From Silicimonas sp. (GTDB lineage Bacteria; Pseudomonadota; Alphaproteobacteria; Rhodobacterales; Rhodobacteraceae), in contig JAJEAC010000035.1 of the NCBI GenBank assembly GCA_022824315.1, positions 1 to 64,000 on the forward strand: a DNA stretch of 64,000 nucleotides. The letters are read 5' to 3'. The position numbers and the translations under genes were made by a program. Below are positions 44,274-54,625 of the stretch, in pieces. The first letter of the stretch is position 1; every line of letters begins with the position of its first letter. The notes beneath the pieces are model-generated. The model was not told where the DNA came from and did not search any database. It saw nothing but the letters and a program-made list of their open reading frames with translations.

Positions 44274-45155
44274 ATGAGCGAAAGAACAACATTTGTCGGC
44301 GTGATCGGGGGCAGCGGAATCTATGAGATCGAGGGCCTGGAGCGTGCCGAGTGGGTCTCTGTCAAGAGTCCCTGGGGCACGCCGTCCGACCAGGTCCTGA
44401 CGGGATCGCTGGAAGGCGTCCGAATGGCGTTTCTTCCGCGGCACGGAAGGGGACACGTCCACTCGCCCACGACCGTGCCCTACAGGGCGAACATTGATGC
44501 TCTGAAACGCCTTGGCGTGACGGATCTTGTCAGCGTGTCAGCCTGCGGCTCTTTCCGGGAGGACATGGCTCCCGGCGAGTTCGTGATCGTTGACCAGTTC
44601 ATTGATCGGACGTTCGCGCGAGACAAGAGCTTCTTTGGCGAAGGATGCGTCGCCCATGTAAGCGTGGCGCATCCGACCTGCGCGCGTCTCGGGGCGGTGG
44701 CGGCCGCCGCTGCGGAGGCGGCCGGTGCAACGGTGCACCTTGGCGGCACGTATCTGGCGATGGAGGGGCCGCAGTTCTCGACGCTTGCCGAATCGGTCAT
44801 GTACCGGGAGCGCTGGGGGTGCGACGTGATCGGGATGACGAACATGCCGGAAGCCAAGCTCGCGCGGGAAGCTGAGCTCTGCTACGCTTCGGTCGCCATG
44901 ATCACGGATTACGACAGTTGGCATCCGGATCATGGCGAGGTGGACGTAACAGAGATCATCAAGACCTTGATGGGCAATGCCGAGAAGGGCCGCGCACTCG
45001 CAGCGGGGCTGCCCGGCCGGTTGGGCGCATCCCGTGATCGGTGCCCGCACGGATGCGACCGGGCGCTGGAACATGCGGTGCTGACGCAGCCGGATGCGCG
45101 CGCCCCGGATGTCGTGGCCAGGCTAGATGCCGTTGCCGGCCGTGTACTGAATTGA
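44274..45155 (+). CDS. mtnP: S-methyl-5'-thioadenosine phosphorylase
   Basis: 293 residues of the PNP/MTAP family. GVIGGSGIYEIEG at the start, LPRHGRGHVHSPTTVPYRANI near 46-66, SACGSFRED and the purine-binding MEGPQFSTLAES and GMTNMPEAKLAREAE segments. It phosphorolyses methylthioadenosine to adenine and 5-methylthioribose 1-phosphate. The next gene, apt, salvages the adenine, so the pair forms a two-step recycling unit 57 bases apart. Confidence 0.94.
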   Translation: MSERTTFVGVIGGSGIYEIEGLERAEWVSVKSPWGTPSDQVLTGSLEGVRMAFLPRHGRGHVHSPTTVPYRANIDALKRLGVTDLVSVSACGSFREDMAPGEFVIVDQFIDRTFARDKSFFGEGCVAHVSVAHPTCARLGAVAAAAAEAAGATVHLGGTYLAMEGPQFSTLAESVMYRERWGCDVIGMTNMPEAKLAREAELCYASVAMITDYDSWHPDHGEVDVTEIIKTLMGNAEKGRALAAGLPGRLGASRDRCPHGCDRALEHAVLTQPDARAPDVVARLDAVAGRVLN

Positions 45156-45212
45156 ACGAATTGCGACTTGTCCGTCCGGTCCGTGCGGCCGGACCAAGAA
45201 ACGGGATTGCCG

Positions 45213-45743
45213 ATGAAAGACATCAAGGACTACATCCGGACCATTGCGGACTTCCCCCACGCAGGAATCATGTTCCGCGACGTGACGACGCTCTTTTCGG
45301 ATCCGCGCGGGCTGCGAATCTGCGTCGACCAGCTCCTGCACCCCTTTGCCGACCAGGAAATCGACACGGTCGTGGGGCTTGAAGCACGTGGATTCATCAT
45401 TGGAGGAGCGATCGCGCATCAGCTGTCGGTTGGCTTCGTGCCGGTGCGAAAGCAGGGCAAGCTGCCGGGTGCCACGCTCAGCCAGGACTACGAGCTGGAA
45501 TATGGCGAGGCGGTCATGGAAATCCATGACGATGCCATCGACGCAGGCGACAAGGTGCTCTTGGTCGATGACCTGCTCGCGACAGGAGGCACGGCCGAAG
45601 CCGGCATCAGGCTCGTTGAACGTCTGGGCGGCGACATTGTCGGATGCAGCTTCATCATAGACCTGCCGGAGCTCGGCGGGCGATCCCGACTGGAAGCGCT
45701 CGGGATGGAAATTCACACGTTGTGCGAGTTTGGCGGGACATGA
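45213..45743 (+). CDS. apt: Adenine phosphoribosyltransferase
   Basis: 176 residues. [16 protein letters not shown] near 11-26 is the Apt N-terminal signature and [16 protein letters not shown] near 116-131 the PRPP loop. It converts adenine and PRPP to AMP. ATG 45213 ([11 protein letters not shown]) fits the family; an upstream GTG/ATG at 45168 adds 15 unrelated residues. It takes the adenine released by the mtnP product. Confidence 0.95.
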   Translation: MKDIKDYIRTIADFPHAGIMFRDVTTLFSDPRGLRICVDQLLHPFADQEIDTVVGLEARGFIIGGAIAHQLSVGFVPVRKQGKLPGATLSQDYELEYGEAVMEIHDDAIDAGDKVLLVDDLLATGGTAEAGIRLVERLGGDIVGCSFIIDLPELGGRSRLEALGMEIHTLCEFGGT

Positions 45744-46031
45744 TTCGCAGAATCGCCGTCACCGCGGGGCTCGGTGAACTCCCGGCCGTCGAGACCCCCG
45801 GCCGGGAGAGACCGATGCGCGTGCCAACGTGAGCGCCCGACCGCGCTGCACGAACTTGTTCCCCTCCGGCAGGGAATGTAGTATGCGGCCATGATGTGCT
45901 TGACCGACACGGGCATCCGGACTTTCCGTCCGCAGCAAATTGCCGACGTGCCGCGCCCCGCGTTCTCGAACGCTCCGGCGTAGGCTGCACGCCCCCATGA
46001 ACGCACTGCCACTCCATCCTTGCAGAGATGA

Positions 46032-47444
46032 ATGACCATGACCGCTCCGCGTACGCTCTATGACAAGATCTGGGATGACCATGTCGCCCATGAGGCCGAG
46101 GACGGCACATGCCGCCTGTACATCGATCGCCACCTTGTTCACGAAGTAACGAGCCCACAGGCCTTTGAGGGGCTTCGAATTGCGGGCCGGAAGGTCCGTG
46201 CGCCGGAAAAGACAGTGGCTGTCCCGGACCACAACGTGCCGACGGACCCGGCCCGCCTCGCTGGAATCAAGGACGAGCAATCGCGAATCCAGGTCGAAGC
46301 CCTGCGCAGGAATGCGGAGGAGTTTGGCATCGAGCTCTACGACATCGATGACGACCGGCAGGGAATCGTCCACATCGTCGGTCCGGAACAGGGCTGGACC
46401 CAGCCGGGCATGACGATCGTGTGCGGGGACAGCCATACGGCAACGCACGGGGCCTTCGGCGCGCTGGCCCACGGTATCGGCACGTCAGAGGTCGAACATG
46501 TGCTTGCGACCCAGACGCTGATCCAGAAGAAGTCGAAGAACATGCTCGTAGAGGTTGACGGCGACCTTGCTCCGGGCGTGACGGCCAAGGACATCACGCT
46601 CTCGATCATAGGCAGGACCGGAACTGCCGGCGGCACGGGCCATGTCATCGAATATGCAGGAAGCGCAATCCGGAACCTCACAATGGAAGGCCGCATGACG
46701 GTCTGCAACATGGCGATCGAGGGGGGCGCGCGCGCCGGGCTGATCGCGCCCGACGAGAAGACAATCGATTACGTAAAGGGCCGCCCTCACGCACCAAAGG
46801 GCGGGCAGTGGGAACTGGCCGTGACCTACTGGAACACCCTGCAATCCGATGAAGGCGCGCATTATGACCAAACGGTCAGGATGGACGCAGCCGAGATTCC
46901 GCCTGTCGTCACCTGGGGAACGTCTCCGGAAGACGTGCTGCCGATCACGGGCAAAGTGCCGGATCCAGAGAGCTTCGAGGGCGGTAAGATCGAAGCCGCG
47001 CGGCGGTCTCTGGACTACATGGGACTGACGCCCGGGCAGAAACTGAACGAGATCGAAATCGATACGGTGTTCATTGGATCCTGCACGAACGGCAGGATCG
47101 AGGATCTGCGTGAGGTCGCGAAAATCATGGAAGGACGCAGGGTGAGAGAGGGTCTGCGCGCAATGATCGTGCCGGGTTCCGGCCTCGTGCGGCTTCAGGC
47201 CGAGGAGGAGGGCATCGCCCAAAGGCTGCAGGACGCGGGCTTTGAATGGCGAATGGCCGGTTGCTCGATGTGCCTTGGCATGAATCCTGACCAGCTCAGT
47301 CCTGGCGAACGGTGCGCATCGACGTCGAACCGGAACTTCGAGGGGCGGCAGGGCTACAAGGGCCGCACGCATCTCATGAGTCCTGCCATGGCCGCGGCCG
47401 CGGCGGTCACCGGTCGCCTGACGGACGTGCGCGACCTGATGTAA
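46032..47444 (+). CDS. leuC: 3-isopropylmalate dehydratase large subunit
   Basis: 470 residues, aconitase family. Start [16 protein letters not shown], 4Fe-4S ligands in [11 protein letters not shown] near 351 and in [12 protein letters not shown] near 412-423, and [12 protein letters not shown] near 134-145. It isomerises 2- and 3-isopropylmalate with LeuD. A second in-frame ATG at 46038 is an alternative start. The 288 bases upstream carry no gene. Confidence 0.96.
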   Translation: MTMTAPRTLYDKIWDDHVAHEAEDGTCRLYIDRHLVHEVTSPQAFEGLRIAGRKVRAPEKTVAVPDHNVPTDPARLAGIKDEQSRIQVEALRRNAEEFGIELYDIDDDRQGIVHIVGPEQGWTQPGMTIVCGDSHTATHGAFGALAHGIGTSEVEHVLATQTLIQKKSKNMLVEVDGDLAPGVTAKDITLSIIGRTGTAGGTGHVIEYAGSAIRNLTMEGRMTVCNMAIEGGARAGLIAPDEKTIDYVKGRPHAPKGGQWELAVTYWNTLQSDEGAHYDQTVRMDAAEIPPVVTWGTSPEDVLPITGKVPDPESFEGGKIEAARRSLDYMGLTPGQKLNEIEIDTVFIGSCTNGRIEDLREVAKIMEGRRVREGLRAMIVPGSGLVRLQAEEEGIAQRLQDAGFEWRMAGCSMCLGMNPDQLSPGERCASTSNRNFEGRQGYKGRTHLMSPAMAAAAAVTGRLTDVRDLM

Positions 47445-47555
47445 TCGGTTCGGCCTCCTGCCCGGCGCTTCCCGTCCGCTGCCAGGACTTGCGGAGCGCT
47501 TGCGCAACTCGAAGCGTCGGGGCAGAAAGGCGCGACCACTGCAAGGGATGGATCG

Positions 47556-48164
47556 ATGGAGAAGTTCACCAAGCTCACCGGCGTCGCCGCGCCAATGCCG
47601 CTGGTCAACATCGACACGGACATGATTATTCCGAAACAGTTCCTGAAGACGATCAAGCGGACGGGCCTCGGCGCCAATCTTTTTGACGAGATGCGGTTTG
47701 ACCGCGACGGAAACGAGATCGAGGACTTCGTGTTGAACCATCCAGCTTATCGCGAGGCCCGGATCCTGGTTGCGGGCGACAATTTCGGCTGCGGCTCCAG
47801 CCGGGAGCACGCGCCTTGGGCGCTTCTCGATTTTGGCATTCGCTGCGTGATATCGACCAGCTTCGCGGACATCTTCTACAACAACTGCTTCAAGAACGGC
47901 ATCTTGCCGATCAAGCTTCCGAAAGAGCAGGTGGACGCCCTCATGGAGGATGCCGAACGGGGTTCGAATGCCCGGATGACGGTTGATCTCGATAAGCAGA
48001 CGGTCACGGGTTCGGATGGGGCGGTGTATGGCTTCGAGATCGATCCGTTCAGGAAGCACTGCTTGCTAAATGGCCTTGATGACATCGGCCTGACGGTCGA
48101 GACCGCCGCGACGTCGATAGATACGTATGAGGCAAGAACGGCGGAGCAGCGACCCTGGCATTGA
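47556..48164 (+). CDS. leuD: 3-isopropylmalate dehydratase small subunit
   Basis: 202 residues. [13 protein letters not shown] near 19-31 and [14 protein letters not shown] near 74-87 are LeuD hallmarks. It forms the swivelling half of the isopropylmalate isomerase with LeuC, encoded 111 bases upstream. Confidence 0.96.
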   Translation: MEKFTKLTGVAAPMPLVNIDTDMIIPKQFLKTIKRTGLGANLFDEMRFDRDGNEIEDFVLNHPAYREARILVAGDNFGCGSSREHAPWALLDFGIRCVISTSFADIFYNNCFKNGILPIKLPKEQVDALMEDAERGSNARMTVDLDKQTVTGSDGAVYGFEIDPFRKHCLLNGLDDIGLTVETAATSIDTYEARTAEQRPWH

Positions 48165-48283
48165 GCAGTGCGGACCTGAAGGCAGAAGTTGTCGGGAGAA
48201 TTGACATCAGGGAGATTCGCCGATTCGTGCTGCGGAGCGCGCGGCGGTCGGGCAAAGCCAATGTATGAATGGGAGCAGGCGTG

Positions 48284-48652
48284 ATGTTGAGACAGAGTCT
48301 TCTGGCGCTTGCCATGTTGTCTCAGCCCGCATTTGCAGGGGATCTGCCCAAACCGATTTCCTTTTATCAGGACGCTGCAAATGCCAAGGACATCGATGCC
48401 TACATGTCCTGTTTCACCGCCGACGCTGAAATGACCGATGTTTCCCGCGCCCATACGGGCCAAGATGCAATTCGTGCTTGGGCGTTGCGTGAGGTCACCG
48501 CTAAAGGCATCTTCAGGCAACGCGAGAATCTGGAGCGGGGGGCCGGGACATGCGAAGACCGACGTGAACTGGCCGAGTTGGAGCATTTGCTGCACATAAG
48601 GTGGGTTGATGAAGGAAAGATCACCCGAATGTCCTTCCAGTATGCAAATTGA
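48284..48652 (+). CDS. SnoaL/NTF2-like small secreted protein
   Basis: About 122 residues from ATG 48284, which follows GGAGCAGG; an earlier in-frame ATG is 48269. A Sec signal MLRQSLLALAMLSQPAFAG precedes an NTF2-like domain with ISFYQDAANAKDIDAYMSCF and TDVSRAHTGQDAIRAW. Such domains often bind small hydrophobic molecules or act as isomerases. It forms a pair with the SDR gene 9 bases downstream and splits leuD from leuB. Function unknown. Confidence 0.72.
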   Translation: MLRQSLLALAMLSQPAFAGDLPKPISFYQDAANAKDIDAYMSCFTADAEMTDVSRAHTGQDAIRAWALREVTAKGIFRQRENLERGAGTCEDRRELAELEHLLHIRWVDEGKITRMSFQYAN

Positions 48653-48661
48653 GACGAAGCC

Positions 48662-49318
48662 ATGAAACGTGCACTTGTGACAGGGGCAAATCGCGGCATT
48701 GGCTTCGCTATTGCAGAAGGACTGTCCGTCAAGGGACATGAGGTCCTGCTCGGGTCCCGGAATCTGGATGAAGGCAGAAGCGCGGCGAGCCGGATTGGCG
48801 CGACGCCGATTCAGCTTGACGTGGCAAGTCCGGACAGCATTTCCCGCGCTGTCAAGGACGTGGGACCTGTCGACATACTTGTCAACAACGCGGGCATCTT
48901 GGGCTCTGGCGGCATTCTGGATGATCCGGGCGACTTCACGGACTGCATGAACGTCATGGTGCGAGGCCCGCTTCTTCTCATGCGGCACCTGATCCCGCAT
49001 ATGGTTTCGCAACGCTATGGTCGCGTGGTAAACGTTTCTTCTGGGTGGGGAGCATTCTCGGATGGTATCGCAGGGCCCGGTGCGTATGGTGTCGCAAAGG
49101 CTTCACTCAACGCCTTGACGGTTTCTGCGGCGCGGACATTGCCGAATGGGGTGAAAGTGAACGCGATGTGTCCAGGATGGGTTCGCACGCGCATGGGTGG
49201 TGCGAACGCCAGCCGATCACCGGAGGAAGGCGCGGAGACGGCAATCTGGCTGGCAACGCTTGACGAGAATGGCCCGACCGGCGGGTTCTTCAGAGACAAG
49301 CGTTCGATCGATTGGTGA
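48662..49318 (+). CDS. Short-chain dehydrogenase/reductase
   Basis: 218 residues. TGANRGIG near 7-14 (NADP-type cofactor loop), NNAG near 79-82, catalytic Ser in VNVSSGWG and YGVAKAS near 141-147 (Tyr and Lys of YxxxK). Substrate unknown. It is coupled to the SnoaL-like gene and not related to leucine synthesis. Confidence 0.88.
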   Translation: MKRALVTGANRGIGFAIAEGLSVKGHEVLLGSRNLDEGRSAASRIGATPIQLDVASPDSISRAVKDVGPVDILVNNAGILGSGGILDDPGDFTDCMNVMVRGPLLLMRHLIPHMVSQRYGRVVNVSSGWGAFSDGIAGPGAYGVAKASLNALTVSAARTLPNGVKVNAMCPGWVRTRMGGANASRSPEEGAETAIWLATLDENGPTGGFFRDKRSIDW

Positions 49319-49624
49319 GCCCGGCAGGTCTACCCGATGCGAAGATTCCAAAGGCCAGAGCGGGTCGCCGGAGGGTCCGAATGGCGAGGCGCCGCCTGTA
49401 GCGAAGGTGCATTCGCCTCTGACGCCGCCGCGGTGCCGATGGGTGGTCGAAAGGCAGGTGCTGCCGAGCTGCGCCTTTGGCTCTGAACCGTACGCCTCTG
49501 ATGGAGCGGATGACTTCGTCTCTATTCCTTGCCCATGTCCGGATTGATTGAGGGCGGCGCTTGTTGACGCCGGAATTGAGCCGCGTTAGGCGGCACGAGT
49601 CCAGTTCCAAAGGGGGGTGTCGCG
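49319..49624 (+). other. Intergenic region before leuB
   Basis: 306 bases; no gene, RNA or repeat recognised. AGGGGGG (about 49610-49616) is the ribosome site of leuB. A separate leuB promoter is likely here because of the inserted SnoaL-like/SDR pair. Confidence 0.4.
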
Positions 49625-50731
49625 ATGAGCAACCCATCGATTCTCATTCTTCCCGGTGACGGCATCGGTCCCGAAGTCATGGCGGAAGTCCGCAAGATCA
49701 TCGACTGGTTCGGATCGACTCTCGCACTGACCTTCGATGTCGGCGAGGATCTGGTGGGTGGCGCCGCCTATGACGTCCACGGCGTGCCGCTGGCGGATGC
49801 CACCATGGAGAGGGCGCAAGCGGTTGACGCCGTGCTCCTTGGGGCCGTTGGCGGTCCCAAATACGACGAGCTTGACTTTCAGCTGAAGCCCGAGCGGGGC
49901 CTCTTGAGGTTGCGCAAGGAGATGGATCTCTATGCCAATCTGCGCCCCGCGCAGTGCTTTGACGCATTGGCGGATTTCTCCTCCCTGAAGGCAGATGTCG
50001 TTGGTGGCCTCGACATAATGATCGTCCGCGAACTGACGTCCGGCGTCTATTTCGGCGAACCGCGCGGCATCGTGAAGGAAGGCAACGAGCGCGTCGGCAT
50101 CAACACGCAACGCTACACGGAAAGCGAGATCGCGCGTGTTGCCCGCTCCGCGTTTGACCTGGCGCGGAAGAGATCCGGCCAGGTCTGCTCAATGGAGAAG
50201 GCAAACGTGATGGAGTCGGGCGTACTCTGGCGCGAGGTCGTGACCGAGGTTCATGCCGCCGAGTATTCCGATGTCGAACTCAGTCACATGTATGCCGATG
50301 CCGGCGCGATGCAATTGACGCGCTGGCCCAAGCAATTTGACGTCATTGTGACCGACAACCTGTTTGGGGACCTTCTGTCAGACCTTGCGGCGATGCTCAC
50401 CGGTTCGCTCGGAATGCTGCCTTCGGCATCGTTGGGGGCCCTGATGGACAGCGGCCGCCCCAAGGCGCTCTACGAACCGGTGCACGGTTCGGCCCCGGAC
50501 ATTGCGGGGCAGGGCAAGGCCAATCCCATTGCCTGCATCCTGAGCTTTGCGATGGCACTCCGCTACAGTTTTGACAAGGGTGACGAGGCGACCCGTCTCG
50601 AAAAGGCGGTCGAGGCGGTTCTGGCCGACGGACTCCGCACGCCCGACCTGATGGGACCTGAGGGCGGATCGCCGATTTCCACTTCCGAGATGGGCGATGC
50701 GGTGATCGCCAAGCTGAGTGCCAGTCTTTGA
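49625..50731 (+). CDS. leuB: 3-isopropylmalate dehydrogenase
   Basis: 368 residues. [12 protein letters not shown] near 8-19, LRPAQCFD, the [15 protein letters not shown] loop near 135-149 and [19 protein letters not shown] near 278-296 are family signatures. It oxidises and decarboxylates 3-isopropylmalate with NAD, completing the window's leucine genes. Its stop overlaps the next start. Confidence 0.96.
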   Translation: MSNPSILILPGDGIGPEVMAEVRKIIDWFGSTLALTFDVGEDLVGGAAYDVHGVPLADATMERAQAVDAVLLGAVGGPKYDELDFQLKPERGLLRLRKEMDLYANLRPAQCFDALADFSSLKADVVGGLDIMIVRELTSGVYFGEPRGIVKEGNERVGINTQRYTESEIARVARSAFDLARKRSGQVCSMEKANVMESGVLWREVVTEVHAAEYSDVELSHMYADAGAMQLTRWPKQFDVIVTDNLFGDLLSDLAAMLTGSLGMLPSASLGALMDSGRPKALYEPVHGSAPDIAGQGKANPIACILSFAMALRYSFDKGDEATRLEKAVEAVLADGLRTPDLMGPEGGSPISTSEMGDAVIAKLSASL

Positions 50732-51735
50732 GCGAGGCCCGGCAGGCCAATCTCCGCGGAGTCCTGTTCGCAATACTGGGCTTTGCCGCGTTTTCGACGC
50801 ATGACGCCGTAATCAAGTTCCTTGGCGGCGGCTACGCGCCGTTCCAGATCCTGTTCTTCAGTGTCCTGCTCAGCTTCCCGTTCGCCACGCTCTTGCTTCT
50901 GCGCGACAGGGAAGTGGGTACGCTCAGGCCGCACCATCCGGGTTGGGTGGCCTTGCGAACGGCTGCGGCCGTCGTGACCGCCGCTTCCGCGATCTTTGCG
51001 TTTACTGTCCTGCCGATTGCCCAAGTGTACGCATTCATCTTTGCTGCCCCGTTTCTGATCACCATCATGTCCATCCCAGTGCTGGGCGAACGAGTCGGTG
51101 TTCATCGTTGGGCTGCCGTCCTGCTCGGTCTTGCAGGCGTGCTAATTGTTCTGCGCCCTGGCGTCGAGCCGCTTACCGCTGGACACGTTGCAGCGCTCAC
51201 CGCTGCGGCCGGAAGCGCGTTGGTCTCGGTCATCACTCGGAAGGTTGGACGCGAGGAGCGTGCGGCAGTGCTCATGCTTTACCCGATGATGACCAATGTC
51301 GTGTTGATGGGCGCGATCCTGCCCTTCGTCTACCGGCCCGTTCCGGTCGAGCACTTGGGGCTCTTCGCCCTGGTTGCGATTCTCGGGTACGGTGGCGGGC
51401 TATGCATCATTGCTGCCTACAGGCATGGGGACGCAGCGACCGTTGCACCGATCCAGTATTCGCAGATCATTTGGGGTGCAGGTCTGGGCTTGCTGTTTTT
51501 CGCCGAAGTGCCTGACCTCATGACGGGCTTGGGTGCTGCCGTGATCATCGCTTCCGGCCTCTATGTCGTGATCCGGGAAAGCCTGGGCGGTCGCTCGGAA
51601 AACACGCCGGTCCTGCGCACTCGAACCCGCCCAGGCACGGCCACCTCTCCGAATATCGGCGCCATGCTCCGGGCTCGGACCGAGCGCGTGCCGCCGGGCT
51701 ACGAGGCCCTTGCAAAGTCACGCGAAGCAGAGTAA
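50728..51735 (+). CDS. DMT/EamA family transporter
   Basis: 335 residues with ten hydrophobic segments from about 8 to 285, arranged as two EamA repeats; the second begins near residue 150. A hydrophilic tail of about 50 residues ends it. Members export amino acids, nucleosides or drugs. It begins at TTG 50728 inside the leuB stop, so it is coupled to leucine synthesis, but substrate is not known. Confidence 0.87.
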   Translation: MSEARQANLRGVLFAILGFAAFSTHDAVIKFLGGGYAPFQILFFSVLLSFPFATLLLLRDREVGTLRPHHPGWVALRTAAAVVTAASAIFAFTVLPIAQVYAFIFAAPFLITIMSIPVLGERVGVHRWAAVLLGLAGVLIVLRPGVEPLTAGHVAALTAAAGSALVSVITRKVGREERAAVLMLYPMMTNVVLMGAILPFVYRPVPVEHLGLFALVAILGYGGGLCIIAAYRHGDAATVAPIQYSQIIWGAGLGLLFFAEVPDLMTGLGAAVIIASGLYVVIRESLGGRSENTPVLRTRTRPGTATSPNIGAMLRARTERVPPGYEALAKSREAE

Positions 51736-51748
51736 TTCCGCCTTCCGT

Positions 51749-51825
51749 CGGAGTGTAGCTCAGCCTGGTAGAGCACTGTCTTCGGGAGGCAGGGGTCGTG
51801 AGTTCGAATCTCGCCACTCCGACCA
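51749..51825 (+). tRNA. tRNA-Pro (anticodon CGG)
   Basis: 77 nt with encoded CCA. Acceptor CGGAGTG pairs with CACTCCG, anticodon stem CTGTC/GGCAG encloses TTCGGGA, giving CGG (reads CCG). The T arm has GTTCGAA. It starts 13 bases after the transporter stop. Confidence 0.94.
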
Positions 51826-52476
51826 ATTGAGGCAAATGCCTGCACGGGGCTTCGGACCACCCTTCAAGAAAACTGTCGCGCAATTGTCTCGGCGGAGAGG
51901 TCTGTTCCGGAATCGGGACCTTTGGACCGGTGCGAGATTGGCCGAAATTCCGCGGTGCAAATCGCTCAAATCTGCATGGCCGACATTGGTGCGGAGCACA
52001 GCGAATGACCTGGTCGAGCCCAACCTGTGATTTGGTTGTCTCGCTGCATGCGCTGGCAGCACAAGCAATGCCGCAGGTGCGCAAATTCCCGCTGCGCAGC
52101 GTGAACAGGGGCCATTGATGCAGCCTGCAGCAAAGTCGGACAGGTCGGTTCACAGGCGGCGGGAATTCCAGAAATCCGGTCTGGTCGATGGAATTTCCGC
52201 ACTTGGCACCGGGCGTTCGATAAATCCGAGGATTGAGGTAAGCGGGACCGGCCAAATGCGGCTGCCAACACCCGTCCAGCGCCGCATGCAGCCCTCAGTT
52301 CCCATCCGCTTTGGCCCGTGTGCGACAGGAATTGCGGCATCCCGCGGGCCAACTCCCGGGTTTCGGCGCTTCAATCCTGTCTTTTCCTGTTCCATTCGGT
52401 GACCCTTGGAACAGCATGGCATTGAAGCATGTCTTGGAATCCCCAAGTCACTCGAGTGATTTCCGCCAACGGCGCT
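51826..52476. other. Intergenic region after tRNA-Pro
   Basis: 651 bases between the tRNA and the catabolic cluster. No gene or repeat is convincing. Its place next to a tRNA 3' end makes it a possible integration boundary, but no integrase or attachment duplicate is seen. Confidence 0.4.
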
Positions 52477-54219
52477 TCAGGGAGAGCGTACGCCAAAAAG
52501 TGTCGACTCAGTGCCTTTGTGATCGACACGGCAGGCGAACAAGCCACCGGAAAGAGGGGCCTCGGCAAGAGAGGATGCGGGCAGCCTGGTGCGGGCGCTG
52601 GTGACGAAGAGCGTATCGAGATCGAGGCCGCCGAAGGTCAGGCTGGTCGGGCGAGGGAACGGCAGATAGATGCAATGGTCAAGCGTGCCGTCCGCGTGAT
52701 ACCGGTTGACGCGCCAGCCGTCCCAGATGGCGCACCAGACCCCGCCGTCGGCGTCGACCGCAAGGCCGCCGGGCCGGCCTTCGTCCTCGGAAACCGTCGC
52801 AAGGATACGCTTGTTGGTCAGTTCGCCACTTCCGGGGGCACTGTCATAAGCGTAGATCCGACCCGGCAGCGTATCGACGAAATAGAACGTCTCCTGGTCG
52901 GGGCTCCAGCCCAGCCCGTTGGCCACGCTGACGCCGTATTCCTTGCAGCTGATTTCGCCGCCGGGCGACACGCGATAGAGCGCACCGCTTGGGCGGCTGG
53001 CGTCCAAGCGCATGGAGCCGACCCAAATCGCCCCGCCTGGTCCGATCTTGGCATCGTTCAAACGGTTTCCGTCGATATCCGCCTCTGGATCAACAAAGGC
53101 CGTCAGCGCACCGGTGTCGAAGTCGAGCCACTCGATGCCATCCTGCGACGCGATCAGCAACTTTCCGTCTTCTGCCGGCAGGACCGCGCTGACCAGTTTG
53201 CTGATCGGGCAGGACTCGTTCTTGCCCGTTGCCGGGTCAAAGCGAAACACCGCCGGTTCGAGAATGTCCACCCAATAGAGCCTTTCCTCTTCTATATGCC
53301 ACACCGGCGATTCGCCGAGCTGTGCGCCCCAGGGCAATACGCATCTTACCGTAATCGCTGGGCGGATATCGGCGCCGTGCCGGTTTGGGCGCGGATGCGA
53401 GCTGATGGCGACGGCACCAGCCGATCCGGTGATGCGCCGCGCCGAGGCAATCAGTTCGCGCCCGACCAGATGCACGACCGACTGGTCCATGCGCGACGCG
53501 GGGCCGAGAACGCACAAGGCGCCGATCGGCACGCCGTCGGGGCCGGCGATCGAGACACCGACCGAGTTTACGCCGGCAAGGTGTTCTTCGAGTGAAACGG
53601 AGTATCCGCGCGCGCATGTCAGGATCAGGTCGGAATTCAGCATATCCGGATCGGTGATCGTCTTGTCGGTGAACCTCTCGAACGATTGCGCGTCGATCAA
53701 ACGGCGCAGGGTCGACGGGTCCTGAAAGGCCAGTAGCGCCTTGCCCGCGGCGGTGCAGAACAGCGGCACACGCCGGCCGACCTCGACCCGCACGCCAAGG
53801 CCGTCGCCCGAGCGTTCGTCGAGATACCAGACCTCGCCGCGGTCCAGGCGGCACAGACCGACCGTCTCGCCAAGTTCACGGGCCAGCTTTTCCATCTCTG
53901 GTATCGCTGCGACAGCAAGGTCGAACTTGTCCCAGACCCGATGCGAGAGCTCCAGGAAGCGCAGGCCAAGCAGATAGGCCCCGTCGCTTTCGCGTTGCCG
54001 GACCAAATCGAATGCGGTCAAGGTGCGCAGGATACGGGCGAACGTAGGTTTTGGCAGTTCTGACAATTCCAGCAACTGCGCAAACCGCATCGGCTGATTG
54101 GCGTCGGCTATCAGATTGAGAAGCGTAAGCCCCTTGGCGAGCGCAGCGGCACCGGCGGGAACCGATTTTTCCCGCTCTGGCTTGTTGCGCCTGCCGCTTT
54201 CCGTTTCTCGGTTTGCCAT
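52477..54219 (-). CDS. IclR-type regulator fused to an SMP-30/gluconolactonase domain
   Basis: 580 residues from ATG 54219 (MANRETESG), preceded by GAGGAAGG. Residues about 20-85 form the IclR winged helix (ALAKGLTLLNLI, PKPTFARILRTL), about 90-255 its ligand domain, and from about 290 a six-bladed SMP-30 lactonase. The metal residues of the latter are all present: Glu in GESPVWH, Asn in RLNDAK, Asn in ANGLGWS and Asp in GGLAVDADGG, so it may be active. It heads the leftward arm and probably controls the cluster according to a sugar lactone or acid. Confidence 0.88.
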   Translation of the reverse strand: MANRETESGRRNKPEREKSVPAGAAALAKGLTLLNLIADANQPMRFAQLLELSELPKPTFARILRTLTAFDLVRQRESDGAYLLGLRFLELSHRVWDKFDLAVAAIPEMEKLARELGETVGLCRLDRGEVWYLDERSGDGLGVRVEVGRRVPLFCTAAGKALLAFQDPSTLRRLIDAQSFERFTDKTITDPDMLNSDLILTCARGYSVSLEEHLAGVNSVGVSIAGPDGVPIGALCVLGPASRMDQSVVHLVGRELIASARRITGSAGAVAISSHPRPNRHGADIRPAITVRCVLPWGAQLGESPVWHIEEERLYWVDILEPAVFRFDPATGKNESCPISKLVSAVLPAEDGKLLIASQDGIEWLDFDTGALTAFVDPEADIDGNRLNDAKIGPGGAIWVGSMRLDASRPSGALYRVSPGGEISCKEYGVSVANGLGWSPDQETFYFVDTLPGRIYAYDSAPGSGELTNKRILATVSEDEGRPGGLAVDADGGVWCAIWDGWRVNRYHADGTLDHCIYLPFPRPTSLTFGGLDLDTLFVTSARTRLPASSLAEAPLSGGLFACRVDHKGTESTLFGVRSP

Positions 54220-54310
54220 TGCCTTCCTCTTCGATTGCTTCCGCACGCATTGTCGCCCCGGCATTGGCTGCAAGGCCAGCTACGGCACCAGCGCCCGGCT
54301 CGTCAACGGA

Positions 54311-54625
54311 TCATGTCTCGACGGTCTCGACGAGCTTGCCATACTGGCTGACCACCGCACCCAGCGACTTGCTGAGCGTCACATGTTCCTGCCATTCCGG
54401 GTCGTCCCACATCAACTCGCACTGGGCTTCGCGGTCCGCAAGATCGTCATATTGCCAGATCAGAATGAACTCGTTCGGATCCTCGATGGATTTGATGTAT
54501 GCGAAAGGATCGCCCAGTATGCGGGATTGGGCCCCTAGGCCCTTCCCGTTGAACAGCTCAAATTGCGCATCCCGCATCCCGGGCTTGCACTGATGGATTC
54601 GTATGTCCGGCAACATCGGTTTCAT
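54311..54625 (-). CDS. NIPSNAP-like (dimeric alpha-beta barrel) protein
   Basis: 104 residues with a ferredoxin-like NIPSNAP pattern: IRIHQCKPGMRDAQFELF, then EFILIWQYDDLADREAQ and WDDPEWQEH. Such small proteins act as isomerases, monooxygenases or binding proteins. ATG 54625 overlaps the stop of the amidohydrolase gene, so they are coupled. Substrate unknown. Confidence 0.75.
   Translation of the reverse strand: MKPMLPDIRIHQCKPGMRDAQFELFNGKGLGAQSRILGDPFAYIKSIEDPNEFILIWQYDDLADREAQCELMWDDPEWQEHVTLSKSLGAVVSQYGKLVETVET

Noticed and set aside
52429-53595. Plus-strand frame opposite the IclR-SMP-30 gene
   Set aside because: Antisense shadow; the minus strand carries all SMP-30 metal motifs.
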